Positions 42,716-46,214 of a DNA stretch of 46,214 nt are shown here, in pieces (the first letter of the stretch is position 1; each line of letters opens with the position of its first letter). The notes under the pieces were generated by a model that was given only the letters and a program-made list of their open reading frames with translations, ran no database searches and had not been told where the DNA came from. The position numbers and the translations under genes are program-made. The DNA comes from Zygnema cylindricum (Eukaryota; Streptophyta; Zygnematophyceae; Zygnematales; Zygnemataceae), in NCBI GenBank assembly GCA_037447655.1, contig JBBHKE010002776.1:1-46214 (forward strand), given 5' to 3'.

Positions 42716-45700
42716 ATGGAATCAAAAATTTTAACTTCAACTTTTTTTCCCAAAAATTGCCAATTTTCTCCTCAAGTTTTGGGTCAGGAAAAAAATATTT
42801 TTTCCCAAAAAAAATATCAAAACTCACAAGTGAATTTGCTGACCGGAAAAAAAAATGCTTTTAACGAAATTTATGGAAAAAAAATCAGTCTCAGTTTCCG
42901 TACAAAAGAAAATTCAAGAATCCAAAACTCCCCAAAAAAAAACTCTTTTTTCGGACACTCAAACTTTGAAGGTGGGCATTTCTTCTTCTTTTTTTTTTTT
43001 TTTTTTTTTTTTGTTTTCTTTTTCTTTTTTCCTTTTTTTTTTTTTCCCTTTTTTTTTTTCCAGATGGTCACCTTCCACACTATTTCCGAACCAGAGCCCT
43101 TGACTCTCAGAGGGGGGTAGGGGGAGAGGAGGCAAGGGAGAGGGTCGATTAGAGAGGGAGGAGGGAGAGAGGGATCTGGAGGGAGAGGGAGAGCCGGAGA
43201 GGTCCTGACTCCGGGCAGTGGGAAATCACTGGAGGTGACCTTTGTTGGGGGGGTGGAGGGAGGGGAAACGAAGATAGCAGAAAAGGGAGAGAATCTTGGA
43301 GAGGAGGTGGAGAAACAGTGGATGAGATTGCTGACGTGGCAGATAAGACGACAAAAGTGGTAGAGAGAGAGGTGAATTTGGCGGCAGGAGAGGTAAGAGA
43401 TTTTAGCCTTTCCGCCCCTTCCCCCCCCACCGCCTTTCTCCCTCCTCCACCTTCCCCCCCTTTTCTTCCTCCCCACCCCGTCTTCTCTCCTCCACCTTCT
43501 CCCCCCTCTCCCCATGCCCGTTCTTCTCCCTCCACCTCTCCCCTCCCTCTTTTATTTTCGTTTTTTAATCTCCTTTTACAAATAAATGGTTGTTACTGTT
43601 TTTTTCCCTTTTTCTTGGTTTGCCTATTTACTAATTTGAAAATTTTAAGTATCCTTTCTTTTTATATTCCCAACCTCCTTTTCTCAATTATTATTATATA
43701 TTATTTTTAATAATTTTATTATTTTCAAATTTACTATTCTTATTTTTTTTTTAGCTTGTTTAGAAATTTTTTTTTTTTTTTTTTTAAGACAGTTATTATG
43801 AATCACAAAGACACCCAAAACAGTTAGAACAATTTTTGTTTTTTGTCTGTTTATTTTTTGCCTCTCTTTTTTCTTTTGGGTTTTTCTTTTTGGTTTTTCT
43901 TTTTGGTTTTTTTTTCTTTTCCTTCGGATTTTTTTTTCTTTTTTTTTAGGCGGGAGATTCTTTTAATGAGATACAAAAAGATACCCAAAAACAATTTGAA
44001 GAATTGGCTCCGGATTTGGAAAAAGCGGCGAAAAGAGTTTCGGAACTTTCTGAAGAAAGTTTGGAAGAGGCGAGAGGACAAATTGAAGAGGGAGCCGATA
44101 ATTTTGGTAAGTTTACGCCCCGTTTTTAGTTTTTTAAATGTGAAGTTCGGTGAAATTCGGAAAAGTTTGGTGGGAATTTGGTGAAATTCGGTGGGAATTT
44201 AGTGAAATTCGGGGCAGTTTGGTGGTAGTAAAATTTGGTAAAAAAATTATTGAAAAATTGGTGGAAGTTTGATAATTTGGTGCAGTCTGGTGTAGTTTGG
44301 TAAAATTTTGTGATAAGCTGGTTAAGTTTTGGTGGGATTTGGTTAATTTGGTTAAAATCTGGTTGAAATCTGGTTGAAATCTGGTTGAAATCTGGTTGAA
44401 ATCTGGTTGAAATCTGGTTAAAATCTGGTTGAAATCTGGTTAAAATCTGGCTAAAATCTGGTTAAATTTGGTTAAAGTAGACTGAAGTTTGGTTTAAGTG
44501 AGATGCTGTGTCAATTGAGTGGAATCATTTATAATTCGTTGGAAAAGTCGTGAATAACTTTAATTATGATTGTGATGGGATGATTTTTGCTTTAAAAACC
44601 GGTCAATCCGATCAACAGTTTTATGATTCCCTTTTTTTAATCTTATCATTCTTTCTTTTTCTTTTTCTCATTTCTCATTTCTTTTTCCTTTTCCGTTTTT
44701 TCCTTTTCCCTCTTCCCTCCTCCCTCTTTTCCCTCTTTTCCCTCTTTTCCCTCTTTTCCCTCTTTTCATCTTCCCTTTTCCTTTTTTACTTAAACACTTT
44801 CCAGGATCTCAAGTCGAAGAACAAGTCGATTATCTCTCCGCCCAATCCCAATTGGCCCAAAAAGAACTCGAAAGACAACGACAAATTATAGAAAAACGGA
44901 ACGAAACTGTCGTTTCCGCGACACAAAGAACCGGCGATAAAATTCAAAAAGAAGGAGAAGCTTTAGGAGAGACAGTTTTAAAAGAAGGACAAAATGTCGG
45001 TGGAAAAATTTTAGAATCCGGAGAAAATTCCGCGAAAGCCGTCGGAGATTTAATAGGAGTGGTGGGAGGAGTAGTAGCCGATGGAGTTTCTGATATTACG
45101 GGAGAGGGGGAGGGAGGGAGAGGAGGAGAGGAAGGGGAGGAGGGAGGGAGAGGTAGTGGAGAATTGGCAAATCCGAAAGCTCCGGAAGGGGGAGAGATAG
45201 AGGAGGAGGTGAAACCGATGGGGGATCCGGGGGCTTTTAAGGACATCAAAGCTTTCGTGGCGGGAGCCGGAGGGAGAACTGGAAGGTAAGAGCATAAAAA
45301 GGGTTATAAGAAAAAGTCATTGAATATCGTACTTTGTTGTGATTATTGTTGTGATTATTGAATTTATTAGGGAATTTTGGGTTATTTTGGTCATTATAAG
45401 AAGGCATGAACAAATAAATTGGGGTTTTGAATTTGTGGAGGTTTTAGTGTACCCCTTTTTGAAACTTGATCAGACTTCTTATGAGAAATGTGATTTTTTA
45501 ATTGGACATCGGACTGTAAGGAAGAAAAATAACAATCGTCACACTAGTTTTGGAACATGAAACATGAAACATCATGCACTCAACATTTAACAATAAACAG
45601 TTCCCATTTGACAATAACTGTTCAACATTCAAACATTGCCAACATTTTATTATTAGAATCATTCGTTGTTCGATTGCGAACATTTGATATTTGACCGTCT

Positions 45701-46214
45701 GCCGTAAACATTAAAAAGTAAAAATTGGACATTGGACATTGTACATTGTGCCTTGGACATTCCAATCAATTATTATTCTCATTATCATTATTATATTTAA
45801 TGTAGTTATTGTTATTATTATTGTTTTTTTTTTCCGTTTTTGCAGGAAAATCGCAGAACAATTGGCGTCGAAAAGTGTTCCCGTGAGAGCTCTCGTCCGA
45901 GACATTCGGAGGGAGAACTACCTCGGCCAGATTTTGGGAGTACAGGTGCACCAGAATTAGTGTGGATATTCGGGAGAGAAAGGGAGAGAGTGGGAGGGAG
46001 AGAGGGAGAGGGAGAGGGAGAACGAGAGTGAAGGGGGAAGGAGAGAGGGTAAGGAAGTGGAAAATCTTTCTTTATCCACGCTAATTTTTTTGCCATGTGG
46101 AAATTACTGGAGGGGAGATAAATAGGCTATTTTACCCCTTTTTGTGAGTCGATTATTTTAGCATTTTTCTGTTTCAAGAAAAAAAAATGTTTTTTTTTTT
46201 TTTTTGATATTCGT
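42716..46214 (+). CDS. Helix-repeat protein with a C-terminal NmrA/SDR-type Rossmann start (partial, several exons)
   Basis: Well-supported exons: about 43219-43392, 43950-44106, 44805-45285 and 45846-45945. Their joins (phase 0, 1 and 2) read through LAAGE-AGDSFNEIQK, GADNF-GSQVEEQ and GGRTG-RKIAEQL. They encode about 150 residues of Glu/Lys/Gln-rich amphipathic helix (LEA/apolipoprotein-like), a Gly/Glu-rich linker, then IKAFVAGAGGRTGRKIAEQL and VPVRALVRD, the GxxGxxG nucleotide-binding start of NmrA-like atypical SDR proteins. Many plant plastid proteins carry this domain. A possible first exon (42716-42971, Ser/Lys/Phe-rich, transit-peptide-like) uses a GT donor at 42972, but its link to 43219 is unresolved. 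Two overlapping frames at 43265-43392 suggest a one-base gap in the sequence or an unseen splice. At 45946 CAG|GTGCAC looks like a donor; the TAG just after would otherwise truncate the domain, so the gene probably continues beyond the window. The catalytic role is unknown. Confidence 0.75.
42972..43063 (+). other. Possible first intron of the helical-Rossmann gene
   Basis: GAAG|GTGGGC donor and TTTTCCAG|ATGG acceptor around a T-rich 92-bp body. Splicing puts the next segment in a frame with a stop about 90 bases on, so a further splice (for example GTAGGG at 43117) would be needed. Uncertain. Confidence 0.4.
44107..44804 (+). other. Intron with 11-bp GGTTGAAATCT repeats
   Basis: GTAAGT donor and TTTCCAG acceptor. 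44150-44350 has looser GGTGAAATTCGG/GTTTGGT motifs, and 44353-44465 has about ten copies of GGTTGAAATCT/GGTTAAAATCT. 44715-44768 has CCCTCTTTT repeats before the acceptor. Confidence 0.88.
45286..45845 (+). other. Intron splitting the Rossmann glycine motif
   Basis: GTAAGA donor and TTTTGCAG acceptor; phase 2. It interrupts the codon for the Arg right after GRTG. It includes several CATTGGACATT-type words and a TTATTATTATT run before the acceptor. Confidence 0.88.
45961..46214 (+). other. Right edge: purine-rich DNA, probably intron
   Basis: 45975-46050 is nearly all G/A (GGGAGAGAGTGGGAGG-type), like the first part of kinase intron 1. No further exon is seen before the window ends. Confidence 0.45.

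Noticed and set aside
42871-43515. 214-residue minus-strand frame opposite the helical gene
   Set aside because: Rich in Lys and Gly from poly-T and C/T tracts, and antisense to exons with supported splice joins.

Overview
This is eukaryotic nuclear DNA, probably from the green lineage. The evidence is a five-exon plant-type Raf-like/STY protein kinase gene (34509-38295), a tRNA-Arg(ACG) with the usual plant primary structure, introns with GT-AG (and one GC-AG) borders and long pyrimidine tracts, and a copia-type solo LTR. I cannot name the species. A streptophyte or other green alga is my best guess, but this is inference. The window is gene-poor, AT-rich and dominated by mobile-element debris.

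Layout. 1-9.9 kb: short inverted-repeat (MITE-like) elements, a 2 kb minisatellite that switches strand, a long foldback element with a younger MITE inside one arm, and a small AATGTCC-based minisatellite. 9.9-11.4 kb: a GC-richer island with one intronless minus-strand gene for an unrecognised zinc-ribbon protein of 313 residues. 11.5-15.6 kb: more MITEs. 15.65-17.4 kb: a tRNA-Arg(ACG) cluster with two intact copies, one copy truncated by a deletion, and a 255-bp tandem repeat that carries decayed tRNA copies. 17.4-22 kb: AT-rich DNA with a pair of direct repeats 1.5 kb apart. 22-34 kb: densely nested non-autonomous DNA transposons and a 1.2 kb solo LTR with an exact 5-bp target duplication. 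34-38.3 kb: the kinase gene, preceded by (CT)n tracts. 38.3-42.7 kb: AT-rich repeats. 42.7-46.2 kb: a multi-exon gene that runs off the right edge. It encodes a long amphipathic-helical region joined to the start of an NmrA/SDR-type Rossmann domain.

The element families, named here only for reference, are: A (TIR CACCGCGCATCG, flanked by TA), B (about 215 bp, GCCACTTAAAAC subterminal motif, TA), C (TIR CATAGTTCAAAAGTAGG, 8-bp duplications, hAT-like), D (TIR TAGTGTTGTGTATCGG, about 0.9 kb), E (end GGGGGTGTCCCCATGTA), F (TIR GGGTGAAGTTCCATCA, TTA on both sides, PIF/Harbinger-like), G (bounded by AGGTCGCAA), and one pogo/Emigrant-like MITE. No copy shows a recognisable transposase, so all look non-autonomous. 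Nesting gives a relative age order in several places.

The kinase and the helical-Rossmann gene lie on the same strand about 4.4 kb apart. Nothing in the sequence ties their functions together, apart from the general knowledge that STY kinases act on chloroplast precursor proteins and that the second protein may have a transit peptide.
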